From Gemmatimonadota bacterium (GTDB lineage: Bacteria; JAAXHH01): a stretch of DNA of 64,000 bases. The translations under genes and the position numbers were made by a program. The stretch is from the NCBI GenBank assembly GCA_009841265.1, contig VXMB01000007.1, positions 310,001 through 374,000 on the forward strand. Reading direction: 5' to 3'. Numbering within the stretch: position 1 is the first letter of the stretch; each line of letters opens with the position of its first letter. Below, piece after piece: positions 53,949 to 62,404 of this stretch. Below the pieces are notes generated by a model. The model was not told the origin of the DNA. It saw nothing but the letters and a program-made list of their open reading frames with translations, and searched no databases.

Positions 53949-54896
53949 GTGCCGGACTTGGGGAAAATAGAAAAATGCGATCTTAGGGAAGTATGGCCCC
54001 TTGAACTCGACTTCTCTCGATGGCTTGCCAATCACATCCAAGCCTTAGATGAACAGGTCAGATGGAATATCGATCCGACTTCGATCAGACAGGAAGTGAC
54101 CAAAGGTAAGCTTCGCGTAGACCTTCTTGTCGATGTTGTAGACCCGGAAACCAACAAGTCATCCGAGGTAGTAATTGAGAATCAGCTTGATGCGACCAAC
54201 GATGGCCATCTCGCTGGTGTGATGACCTACCTGTCAGCATTTAAGGCTAGTGGATTCGTGTGGATTGCAAGTGATGTTACACAGGAGTACGCAGAGACAG
54301 TACAGTGGCTAAACGACAAAAGCGAAATCGACGCCTATTTGTTCAGACTTGAAGCCATACGGATTGGAAATTCACGACCCGCACCTCTTTTGACCAGAAT
54401 AGTCGGTCCACTTAAATTTCCCAGTGGAGGCCGTTCGGGTGATCCCGTGAGAAGCCAGAAAATCCGAGATTGGTGGGAACGAGTACTGAATAAAATCGGT
54501 AAAACGCATGTCGAATGGAATTCGCTGCGTCCATCGGCTCAGTCTTACAACGGCCCCACTATCCCCAAAGCACCGGGCGAAGCGATTGCTTGGTATGTAA
54601 ACGCAACGGATCACTACTCATCAATTGGTCTTTGGATAAAGTCTGGACCTCCAGAAGAGGTCGCATATTACCATAGCCAACTAAACTACATGCGGAAAGA
54701 GATCGAATCCGTGTTTGGTGATGATCTGTTGTGGACTAGTAAGCGATTTGTATACTGGGCGAATCCCCGACAAATCGGTTATGCCGACAGTCCATCCGAG
54801 CAGGAAGAAGCGATTGAAGTTCTGGTAGAGGCGATGGATCGCTTGGTCACGGCCACGAAAGACATCGTTCCTACGATAACACCGTTCCAGCGCTAA
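53949..54896 (+). CDS. PD-(D/E)XK-nuclease-like protein with DUF4268-like domain, gene 2 of the pair
   Basis: A 315-residue protein. Residues 50-100 form a nuclease-like core with D58 in LRVDLLVD and E77-N-Q79 in VVIENQLDATNDGHL; Gln takes the usual Lys position. The C-terminal part from about 165 (RDWWERVLNKIG...YHSQLNYMRKEIESVFG) resembles DUF4268. A GTG at 53931 is in frame, but GGAGG lies seven bases before GTG 53949, which fixes the start. It follows gene 1 by 53 bases with the same low G+C. Probable partner of gene 1. Confidence 0.7.
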   Translation: MPDLGKIEKCDLREVWPLELDFSRWLANHIQALDEQVRWNIDPTSIRQEVTKGKLRVDLLVDVVDPETNKSSEVVIENQLDATNDGHLAGVMTYLSAFKASGFVWIASDVTQEYAETVQWLNDKSEIDAYLFRLEAIRIGNSRPAPLLTRIVGPLKFPSGGRSGDPVRSQKIRDWWERVLNKIGKTHVEWNSLRPSAQSYNGPTIPKAPGEAIAWYVNATDHYSSIGLWIKSGPPEEVAYYHSQLNYMRKEIESVFGDDLLWTSKRFVYWANPRQIGYADSPSEQEEAIEVLVEAMDRLVTATKDIVPTITPFQR

Positions 54897-54965
54897 ATTG
54901 CTTGTACTCCCTAGGTTGGAAGGTGTTGTGAAGTTTAACATTCACTACGACATAAGCGATCATCG

Positions 54966-56555
54966 TCACTTCAGAAACCGCTTCAGCACGTTGGACGTGA
55001 CCCTGGACACCACGTCGTCCACAAGGATCGATGACGGGTAGGTGATCGATCCCGCCGAGAACACCATCCCGCCGCTGTCCGTCTCATGGACGACCATCTC
55101 GGCCCCGCCGTCGTCCACGTTGGTTCCCTTGGCGATCAGTTGGGTGTTGGCCGGTGAATTGGGCGTGATCTTGTCGGTTTCGTGTCCCGATGCCCCGCCG
55201 GGCACCCTTTCGTGCAGGCTTGCTTCGCCGAAGATTTCGCCTGCCGCGACGCCGGTGCCTTCAAAGACCCAGTGGTCCGCGTCGATCACGCGGTAAGGCG
55301 CGCTGGTCATGATCCCCGTGCGGGTGAAGGCCACGCCGAGGAGGTTCGCCTCGGACTCGTTGTAGATGTTGAAGCGGCTTTCGATGCCCTCCCCGGGACG
55401 GTCGAGCGAATCGATATTGCCGTTCTTTACCTTCATCGTGTATTTGTCGACGAATTCGACCTCGCAATTCAGTCCATTGCCGCCCAGGTACATGAGCCGT
55501 CCGCCGGATTCGAACACCCAGTCCTTGAGCCGGTAGTACATGTCCCGCGACCAGTATTCCGGATGGGTGGTAGTGATGAGCACCCGGTACCGGTCCAAGG
55601 GCAGCGTGCCGTCGTGGAACTGCGTCTCGGCGTAGAGGTCGTAGCCGAATCCCTCACGCTCCATCCACGCCAGGAACCGCCACTCGGCGGGCGCCACATG
55701 GCAGGCCGCGCGGCCCCGGATCATGTCGGTGGCTTCCGTGTCTTTGGGGACGTGGTTGATGGGTTCGGGCCGGTCGAAGGAGAGCGGCGCGTAGTCGTCC
55801 GCGCTGTACATCCGGTGCTCGGAGTCGGTGTACCGCTTCAGGTCGTAACGGGCGTTGACCGTGGGGGTCATGGGAAAGTCGTCGGTGTGGATGTAGTTGC
55901 TGCGGCCCCCGAAGTTGTTGTAGGCGTTCCAGTTGATATTGGCGGCCAGCACGGCGACGTCGGTCGTCGGCGCGGCGGGCGCGACGATCCAGGGGAAGGA
56001 GAAGAATCCGCCCGCCTCCGTGGACGCGTGGAGGTAGTACAGGCCGGACCGTTCCGGCGCCTCGATGTACTGTTTGTGGGCGGGATTCGTATAGCCCTGG
56101 GTATTCCACTTTACGCCGGTTCGGGTATAGTCGCCGTCGGGCGTGATCTGCATGGTGGCGCGGGGGCCATGCTCGTCATACCAGCCGATGTTCCGGACAA
56201 ACTCCTTCTTCCATCCGTAGCGGTACAGTTCGAGCTGGTAGGCCTCCACCGCGTGCACGCGGAACTCCGATTTTTCACCGGAGCGGACCCACTTGGGCCA
56301 CATGTACCCCAGCAGGCCGTCCCGCAGCAGCCGGAAATGGTACGGCTCGTCCTCGCGCGGGGTCATGTACACGCTCTTGTATCCGAAATCCCGGCCTGCA
56401 AGCGTGACCCTGTACTCCCGGCCTGGCGTCACGTCCGCGTAGACCGCTCCCGTGGCCCGCGAGCGCGCCTCGATGGACGCTCCACCGGCTTCGAACTCCA
56501 GCAGGACTTCGGGAATAGCGACGTAGCGTTCGTCACTGACATATCCGACAAGCAT
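54966..56555 (-). CDS. N,N-dimethylformamidase beta-subunit-like protein
   Basis: A 529-residue protein resembling the large subunit of N,N-dimethylformamidase. Motifs such as NINWNAYNNFGGRSNYIH, THPEYWSRDMYYRLKDWV and GGRLMYLGGNGLN mark the family. No small alpha subunit gene is adjacent, so substrate range is open. ATG 56555 follows GGAGG; the frame extends 49 codons further upstream without a ribosome site. Divergent from the UxaA-like gene. Confidence 0.82.
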   Translation of the reverse strand: MLVGYVSDERYVAIPEVLLEFEAGGASIEARSRATGAVYADVTPGREYRVTLAGRDFGYKSVYMTPREDEPYHFRLLRDGLLGYMWPKWVRSGEKSEFRVHAVEAYQLELYRYGWKKEFVRNIGWYDEHGPRATMQITPDGDYTRTGVKWNTQGYTNPAHKQYIEAPERSGLYYLHASTEAGGFFSFPWIVAPAAPTTDVAVLAANINWNAYNNFGGRSNYIHTDDFPMTPTVNARYDLKRYTDSEHRMYSADDYAPLSFDRPEPINHVPKDTEATDMIRGRAACHVAPAEWRFLAWMEREGFGYDLYAETQFHDGTLPLDRYRVLITTTHPEYWSRDMYYRLKDWVFESGGRLMYLGGNGLNCEVEFVDKYTMKVKNGNIDSLDRPGEGIESRFNIYNESEANLLGVAFTRTGIMTSAPYRVIDADHWVFEGTGVAAGEIFGEASLHERVPGGASGHETDKITPNSPANTQLIAKGTNVDDGGAEMVVHETDSGGMVFSAGSITYPSSILVDDVVSRVTSNVLKRFLK

Positions 56556-56839
56556 TCTTGAACCTCCGGCTGGCGGATGTTTTGGTTCGGATTCCGGCCG
56601 TTGTGAGCATTGCAGGCTTGCATGGTGTCTGGTTGTGCTGAGGACCGGACCCGACCGGGCCAGGCCGAGCCAGATGGACCAGACCCGGAAGACAATGTAC
56701 ACCGAACATTCACGTCGTCAACCGTGCCGGCGAGCGCCGAATTACCTTTGACACGGAATTGGGACGGATGTTACCTTGGCAGTCCGTGTAGTGAGCCGAA
56801 TCCCTCGTACGTTTTCTATTCGACAAGGACCCTGGCATC

Positions 56840-59599
56840 GTGCCTGCCTGCCGGTTCAAAGATATCGCGCGCCTGGCCGAACCCGGCGACAACGTGGCCA
56901 TCGTCTCCCAGCGGCTGGAAGCGGGAACGGACGTGAGAGACGACGCCGGCGCGTCCTTCTCCCTCGCCCATACCCTGTTGGAAGGGCACCGGTTCGCCGT
57001 CCATCCCATACCCGCCGGGGAGTTCGTCCTGTCCTGGGGCCTGCCCTTCGGCCGGGCGACCCGGGACATCGCGCCCGGCGACTACCTCTGCAACCCGGAC
57101 ATCCTCGACGCGCTCCGCGTCCGAAAAGTCGATTTCGCCCTCCCGGACCAGCCCAATTTCGAAGACCGCGTAGTGCCCTACGAACTGGACGAATCCACCT
57201 TCAAAGCAGGCGAGCAGGTACCGCTCAGTGACCGTCCGCCGGAGTTCGACGGTTTCGACCGCGGTCCGGCGCGAGGTGTCGGGACCCGAAACTACATCAT
57301 TCTGCTGGGCATTACGTCGCAGACGACGGGTTTCGTGCGGCGCCTGGAATCGCTGCTGAAGGACCAGGTGGATCGGTACCCGAACATCGACGGGGTGGTG
57401 GCGGTAGCCCATACCGAGGGCGGCTCGGGCGTGGATCCCAACAACCGGGAACTGGTGCTGCGGACACTGGCGGGTTTCATGGTCCATTCCAACGTCGGGG
57501 CGGTGCTTGCGGTGGACCGCGGCACCGAGTTCGTCTCGGACAGGATGCTCGAAAACTACATGCGGCTCAACCGCTATCCATTGAACGATGTTCCCCACCG
57601 GTTCGAGACGCTCAAGGGCGGGTTCGAAGAGGACCTGGAGCGCTGCGCGGGGATCGTCACCGGATGGTTCGAGACGGTCAACCGCGTTTTGCGGAAGCCC
57701 GCCTCCGCGTCTCATCTCAACATCGTGCTTCAATGCGGTGGTTCCGATTCCTTTTCGGGCATATCGGGCAATCCCTTGGCCGCGCTCGTGGCCCGGGAGA
57801 TCATACGCTTCGGCGGGAAGGCCAATCTCGCGGAGACGGACGAGCTCATCGGCGGCGAGCCCTACGTACTGGACAACGTGCGGGACATCGAGACGGCCCG
57901 TACCTTCCTCCATATGATCGAGCGGTTCCAGGAACGCACGGCGTGGCACGGCCAGTCGGTGGACGCCAATCCTTCCGGTGGCAACAAGCTCCGGGGGATC
58001 TACAATATCGTGCTCAAGTCCATCGGCGCGGCCCGTAAGCGACACCCCGACGTACGCCTCGACTACGCCATCGACTACGCGGTCCCGATGAAGGAACCAG
58101 GGTACTACTTCATGGACAGTCCGGGCAACGACCTGGAAGCCATCGCGGGCCAGGTGGCGTCCGGCGGCAACCTCATTTTCTTCATCACCGGGAACGGGTC
58201 CATCACCAACTTCCCCTTCGTGCCGACGATCAAGTTCGTGACGACCACGAAGCGGTACGAGATGCTCTCGGGGGAAATGGACGTGAACGCCGGGGCCTAC
58301 CTGGACGGCGTGTCCATGGAGGAACTGGGCCGGCAGACGCTCGATCTGACGCTGCGCGCGGCATCGGGCGAGTTGACCCGCGGCGAGCGGGCGGGCCACA
58401 GCCAGACCCAGATCTGGCGCGACTGGCGGCAGACCGACGGAAGCCGGCTGCAGGACCTGCGCGACCGTCCCGCGCCGGCGGGCAGGCCGCTGGTGGTCCG
58501 GTCGAACGGGGAATCTACGCCCCCGCCGGCTTTCAGCTTGCCCGTGTTCGAATCGAACGGATCGCGCGCCACCGAACGGATCGGCCTCATACTTCCCACC
58601 AGCCTGTGCTCCGGCCAGATCGCCCGCATGGCCGCGGAACGGTTGAGCGAAAAGGGCGTGGGGCAAGGTGCCGGCCTATCCCGTTTCGTCGCCCTGGTAC
58701 ACACCGAGGGGTGCGGCGTATCCGGCGGCGTCTCGGAGGAGATATATATCCGCACCATGGCCGGCTATCTGACCCACCCGATGACGGCGGCCGCCCTGCT
58801 CCTGGAACACGGATGCGAACGCACGCACAACGATTTCTACCGCCAGCAACTGGTCGACCGCGGCCTGGATCCCGCAAGTTTCGGCTGGGCCAGTGTGCAG
58901 CTCGACGGCGGCATCGAGAAGGTCATCGATTGCATAGAGCAGTGGTTTAACGGGACCCTGGACGAGTGCGCGGGGCCGGTCGCCGTCGAAGCCGGCCTGT
59001 CTACCCTCAGGTTGGGGGTGGCCACGGTGAGTCACACTACCTCAGCCGGTCCGGCCACCTCTGCGTGCCCGGCTACCACGGCCGGTCCGGTTTCCGATGA
59101 CGTTTCCGAAGCACTGTCGCAGTTGATCTTCGATGTCGTAGACGCGGGCGGCACGGTCGTCGTGCCGGACAACGACGCGCTGCTCGAATACCCGGCTTTC
59201 ATGCAGCGCCTGGAGGATGGAACCATATCCCCGACATTGTCCTATGGAGAGCCCGCTTCGGTACCTGGGCTTCACGTCATGGAGACGCAGACTGCCCACT
59301 GGGTAGAGACCCTGACCGGGCTGGGCGCGGCCGGCGTGGAGCTGGTCGTCGCCGGCGTTGGCGGCCACCCCCTGCCCGGCCATCCCATGATCCCGGTGCT
59401 GCAGGTCGCCGCGGACGACCTGGCCAGCCCTTTCCGTGAAGACGTGGATCTCATCCTGACCGGGGAACCGGTGAATCGGTGCCAGGCCGTGCTGGACCTG
59501 ATCCGGAATACGGCCGCCGGGAGGCATGCGCCGCGGGCCGTGGTCGTAGGCAACACGGATTTCCAGATAACGCGCGGCCTCCTCGGCGTCTCGGTGTGA
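56840..59599 (+). CDS. Double-length UxaA-family (altronate/galactarate dehydratase-like) protein
   Basis: A 919-residue protein, nearly twice the usual length. Residues 1-95 are an SAF-like domain. Residues 140-530 form a full UxaA-type core (GVGTRNYIILLG, AHTEGGSGVD, QCGGSDSFSGISGNP, PSGGNKLRGIYNIVLKS, DSPGNDLEAIAGQVASGGN). From about 565 a second, partial UxaA-like unit starts (RIGLILPTSLCSGQIARMA, HTEGCGVSGG, TMAGYLTHP) and lacks the middle of the core. Likely dehydrates a sugar acid; GTG start with AAGGA upstream. Confidence 0.85.
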   Translation: MPACRFKDIARLAEPGDNVAIVSQRLEAGTDVRDDAGASFSLAHTLLEGHRFAVHPIPAGEFVLSWGLPFGRATRDIAPGDYLCNPDILDALRVRKVDFALPDQPNFEDRVVPYELDESTFKAGEQVPLSDRPPEFDGFDRGPARGVGTRNYIILLGITSQTTGFVRRLESLLKDQVDRYPNIDGVVAVAHTEGGSGVDPNNRELVLRTLAGFMVHSNVGAVLAVDRGTEFVSDRMLENYMRLNRYPLNDVPHRFETLKGGFEEDLERCAGIVTGWFETVNRVLRKPASASHLNIVLQCGGSDSFSGISGNPLAALVAREIIRFGGKANLAETDELIGGEPYVLDNVRDIETARTFLHMIERFQERTAWHGQSVDANPSGGNKLRGIYNIVLKSIGAARKRHPDVRLDYAIDYAVPMKEPGYYFMDSPGNDLEAIAGQVASGGNLIFFITGNGSITNFPFVPTIKFVTTTKRYEMLSGEMDVNAGAYLDGVSMEELGRQTLDLTLRAASGELTRGERAGHSQTQIWRDWRQTDGSRLQDLRDRPAPAGRPLVVRSNGESTPPPAFSLPVFESNGSRATERIGLILPTSLCSGQIARMAAERLSEKGVGQGAGLSRFVALVHTEGCGVSGGVSEEIYIRTMAGYLTHPMTAAALLLEHGCERTHNDFYRQQLVDRGLDPASFGWASVQLDGGIEKVIDCIEQWFNGTLDECAGPVAVEAGLSTLRLGVATVSHTTSAGPATSACPATTAGPVSDDVSEALSQLIFDVVDAGGTVVVPDNDALLEYPAFMQRLEDGTISPTLSYGEPASVPGLHVMETQTAHWVETLTGLGAAGVELVVAGVGGHPLPGHPMIPVLQVAADDLASPFREDVDLILTGEPVNRCQAVLDLIRNTAAGRHAPRAVVVGNTDFQITRGLLGVSV

Positions 59600-59641
59600 T
59601 GCGAATGAGCCGCGGACGGACTCCTCGGCGTCTCGGTGTGA
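59579..59641. repeat. 21-bp direct repeat copying the 3' end of the UxaA-like gene
   Basis: The unit CTCCTCGGCGTCTCGGTGTG plus A occurs at 59579-59599, where it encodes the last residues and the stop, and again at 59621-59641, exactly 42 bases later, in non-coding DNA before the next gene. Confidence 0.9.
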
Positions 59642-59653
59642 AAGGAATCCCCC

Positions 59654-60700
59654 ATGCCTCGTGAAGTCGTCCGGCCCGACAAACTCGATCTCGATTCGCC
59701 CGGGCGCCGGGACTACTGGGTCGCCCTCGAACACGATTCACTCTGGGCGGACCATCTCATCCCCCTGACGGTCATGGTCGGATCCGACGTGCGCGAAGGC
59801 GAAGGCCTTCTCGCCACAGGTTCCAACCACGGCAACGAATACGAAGGACCGGTGGCGGTCAAGGGACTGCTCCAGGAGATCGAGCTGGCAGCCGTCAAGG
59901 GGCGGCTGATCTTCATTCCTGTGCTCAACCCCGCGGCCTTCCACGCGGGCCGCCGGGCCAGTGACGCCGATGACGGGGTCAACCTGAACCGGGCTTTCGT
60001 GGACGGTGCCGGCACCTCACCGGCCCTCGCGGGCATCACCCACCGGATCGCCGGGTTCGTTCGGGAACATCTCTGGCCCCGCGTGCACGTCGTGACGGAT
60101 ATCCATTCCGGCGGGGCCGAGCTCGACTTCGCCCTGTGTTCCAGCTTTCACGAGGTGGATGACCCGGACCAGGCCGCCGTCATCGAAGACACGGCGCGCT
60201 GGTTCGGCACGCCCTTTCTGATGGCCTACCAGAACGAGACCCCCGGGCTGATGGTCAGCGAAGCCGAGCGGCTGGGAAAGATCACGATCGGCACCGAACT
60301 GGGCTGGGGAGAGTCGGTCAATCCGGACGGCGTACGGTACGCGCGGCACGGTATTCGGGCCGCGGCCATCCACCACGGCCAGCTTGCCGGTGACATTCAG
60401 CCTATCGCCCATCACGCCGACGGCACCCAGAAACTGACGGCCATCATCGACCGGGCCTGTTACGTTCCCGCGCCTTTCCCGGGTCACTACGAACCGCTCA
60501 TGGCCTGCGGCGCGCGCGTGGCGGCGGGGCAGATCGTGGGAAACCTGCACGACTTCTACCGCGTGGACGATTCTCCCTGGCCGGTGCGGGCGGGTGTGGA
60601 CGGTTTCGTGCTGTCCCAGGCGTTCCGCCAGCCGGTCAGGCAGGGCAGCCACATCCTCGTCGTGGCCCAGGAATACCAGGCGCGGTCGAGTCCGGCGTAA
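59654..60700 (+). CDS. Succinylglutamate desuccinylase/aspartoacylase-family zinc hydrolase
   Basis: A 348-residue M14-like amidohydrolase. Zinc ligands H59 and E62 lie in GSNHGNEYEGP and H151 in VTDIHSGGAELDF; R113 in NLNRAF contacts the substrate carboxylate in the family. The family deacylates N-acyl amino acids or related amides. Close downstream of the UxaA-like gene, so probably co-transcribed. Confidence 0.86.
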   Translation: MPREVVRPDKLDLDSPGRRDYWVALEHDSLWADHLIPLTVMVGSDVREGEGLLATGSNHGNEYEGPVAVKGLLQEIELAAVKGRLIFIPVLNPAAFHAGRRASDADDGVNLNRAFVDGAGTSPALAGITHRIAGFVREHLWPRVHVVTDIHSGGAELDFALCSSFHEVDDPDQAAVIEDTARWFGTPFLMAYQNETPGLMVSEAERLGKITIGTELGWGESVNPDGVRYARHGIRAAAIHHGQLAGDIQPIAHHADGTQKLTAIIDRACYVPAPFPGHYEPLMACGARVAAGQIVGNLHDFYRVDDSPWPVRAGVDGFVLSQAFRQPVRQGSHILVVAQEYQARSSPA

Positions 60701-61430
60701 TCGATCCTGGCCGGTCGTCAGCCGACCGGTCGTCAGCCGTCCGTCGGCCAATGGGCAGTCGTCCAGTGATCAGCCGGCCGGTCGTCCCTCGGCCATCGGA
60801 AGCGTATTCGCATTAAAGAACACGGAGCCCCGCACGCAACGACTCGAAGACCATCCAGACCGGCTGAAGTGGAACGCAAGGTACCTGGCGCCGAAGCGTC
60901 TGGCGCCCAAAGGTTTTTGCCCACTGTACGACCGGGCGGCGGCCCTGGGATTTCCGGACGGTCCCGTAATGGAACTCGCCTGCGGCCTGTCGGACCAGGC
61001 CCTCGCCCTGGCGGAGGACGGCCGCGAGGTGCTTGCCGTCGACATATCGAACGTGGCCCTGGACCACCTGCGTGAGGCGGCGGCGGAACGGGGTATCGGG
61101 TCCCGCCTGACCTGCGTGGAAGCGGACCTGGTTTCCTGGCGTCCGCCCGCCTGCAGTAAATTCGCCCTCGTGATCTGCGTGATGTACTGGGAGGAGGCGG
61201 TCTTCGACTATGCCTGGCCCGTGGTCGCCGACGGCGGACTCATCGCCTGGCAGGGCTTTACCCTGGACCACCTGCGGTACCGGCCCTCGCAGAACCCGGA
61301 CTGGTGCTTCAAGGCGCATGAACCGGCACGTCGGCTTCCCGCCGACCACTTTAACGTACTGCACGAAGAGGACGTGGACGAAGGCCACCGGGTGATCAGG
61401 CACATGGTGGCCAGAAGAAACCGAAGCTGA
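60594..61430 (+). CDS. SAM-dependent methyltransferase, start uncertain
   Basis: A methyltransferase fold is clear from about nucleotide 60830: DRLKWNARYLAP, then GPVMELACGLSDQALALAE (a variant glycine loop), EVLAVDISNVALDHL and ICVMYWEEAVFD. The only usable upstream start in frame is GTG 60594, which would overlap the preceding gene by 107 bases and add about 80 unlikely Arg/Ser-rich residues derived from a repeat region. The true start may be non-canonical or hidden by an error. Substrate unknown; resembles TPMT/tellurite-type enzymes. Confidence 0.65.
   Translation: MWTVSCCPRRSASRSGRAATSSSWPRNTRRGRVRRNRSWPVVSRPVVSRPSANGQSSSDQPAGRPSAIGSVFALKNTEPRTQRLEDHPDRLKWNARYLAPKRLAPKGFCPLYDRAAALGFPDGPVMELACGLSDQALALAEDGREVLAVDISNVALDHLREAAAERGIGSRLTCVEADLVSWRPPACSKFALVICVMYWEEAVFDYAWPVVADGGLIAWQGFTLDHLRYRPSQNPDWCFKAHEPARRLPADHFNVLHEEDVDEGHRVIRHMVARRNRS
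60711..60739. repeat. 14-bp direct repeat with 15-bp period
   Basis: CCGGTCGTCAGCCG occurs at 60711-60724 and 60726-60739, with further degenerate CCGGCCGGTCGTC words to about 60787. Confidence 0.85.
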
Positions 61431-61472
61431 GATCCGGCCAACTGACAACCTGCAGCTCACATCCGGCAGGAG

Positions 61473-62399
61473 ATGAGCATGAAGGTACATCGTATCGCCA
61501 TATTGAGTCCGGGAGAGATGGGCCACTCCGTGGGGCGGTGCCTCCTGGAGGGCGGCTTCGACGTGGCCACCTGCCTGACGGGCCGGAGCGAACGGACCCG
61601 CACGCTGTCGGCGGCCGCGGGCATCCGGGACGAACCGGACCTGGACGAACTGGTGCGGAACTCGGACCTGATCCTGGCTATCCTGGTGCCCGACCAGGCC
61701 CGGGCGCTCGCCGGCCAGGTGGCGGAGGTGATGGAACGAACCGCGTCCTCGAGACGGACCGGGACCTCGCCGGCCTACGCCGACTGCAACGCCATCGCCC
61801 CGGATTCGGCGCGGGAGATCGACCGGGTCATTACCGCCGCCGGTGGCCATTTCATCGACGCCGGTATCATCGGCGGGCCACCCGGCGCGGACGAAAAGAC
61901 ACGCTTCTACGCTTCCGGCCCCCACGAGACCATACTCTCACAACTGGACGGCCACGGCATCCTCGTCCGGCCGCTGGGCGGCGAAGTGGGCCGGGCGTCG
62001 GGCATCAAGATGTGCTATGCCTCGGTCACCAAGGGGACCTCCGCCCTCTATGCCGCGGCGCTGACGGCCGCCGAAGTCATGGGCCTGAGCGAGGAACTGC
62101 TGGCGGAATTCTCCGAAAGCCAGTCACAGCGGCTCAAGGCGATGGGCGGCGTGAACAGCCTGTCGGCCAAGGCCTTCCGCTGGATCGGCGAAATGCAGGA
62201 GATCGCGGCGACCTACGACCGGGCCGGGGTATCGCCCGGTTTTCACGAAGGCGCCGAGCACATCTTCCGCCTCATCGCCGAAAGTCCCATTGGCCACGAA
62301 CGGCCCGAGACCGTGGACCGCAACCGCACCCTGGAGGAAACCGTGGCCATCTTTGCGGACGAGGCGCGGCGGCGGGCACGCGAATCCGGGAAAGGGTAA
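61473..62399 (+). CDS. 6-phosphogluconate-dehydrogenase-like NAD(P)-binding protein with DUF1932-like C-terminus
   Basis: A 308-residue beta-hydroxyacid dehydrogenase relative. The N-terminal Rossmann loop reads ILSPGEMGHSVG, with Ser-Pro replacing the usual Gly; YADCNAIAPDSAREI and DAGIIGGPPG follow. The C-terminal KMCYASVTKGTSALYAAAL resembles DUF1932. Probably oxidises or reduces a 3-hydroxy acid. Follows the methyltransferase by 42 bases. Confidence 0.85.
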   Translation: MSMKVHRIAILSPGEMGHSVGRCLLEGGFDVATCLTGRSERTRTLSAAAGIRDEPDLDELVRNSDLILAILVPDQARALAGQVAEVMERTASSRRTGTSPAYADCNAIAPDSAREIDRVITAAGGHFIDAGIIGGPPGADEKTRFYASGPHETILSQLDGHGILVRPLGGEVGRASGIKMCYASVTKGTSALYAAALTAAEVMGLSEELLAEFSESQSQRLKAMGGVNSLSAKAFRWIGEMQEIAATYDRAGVSPGFHEGAEHIFRLIAESPIGHERPETVDRNRTLEETVAIFADEARRRARESGKG

Positions 62400-62404
62400 G
62401 CGCC

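Noticed and set aside
56816..58666. Minus-strand open frame opposite the UxaA-like gene
   Set aside because: Antisense shadow with no recognisable domain.
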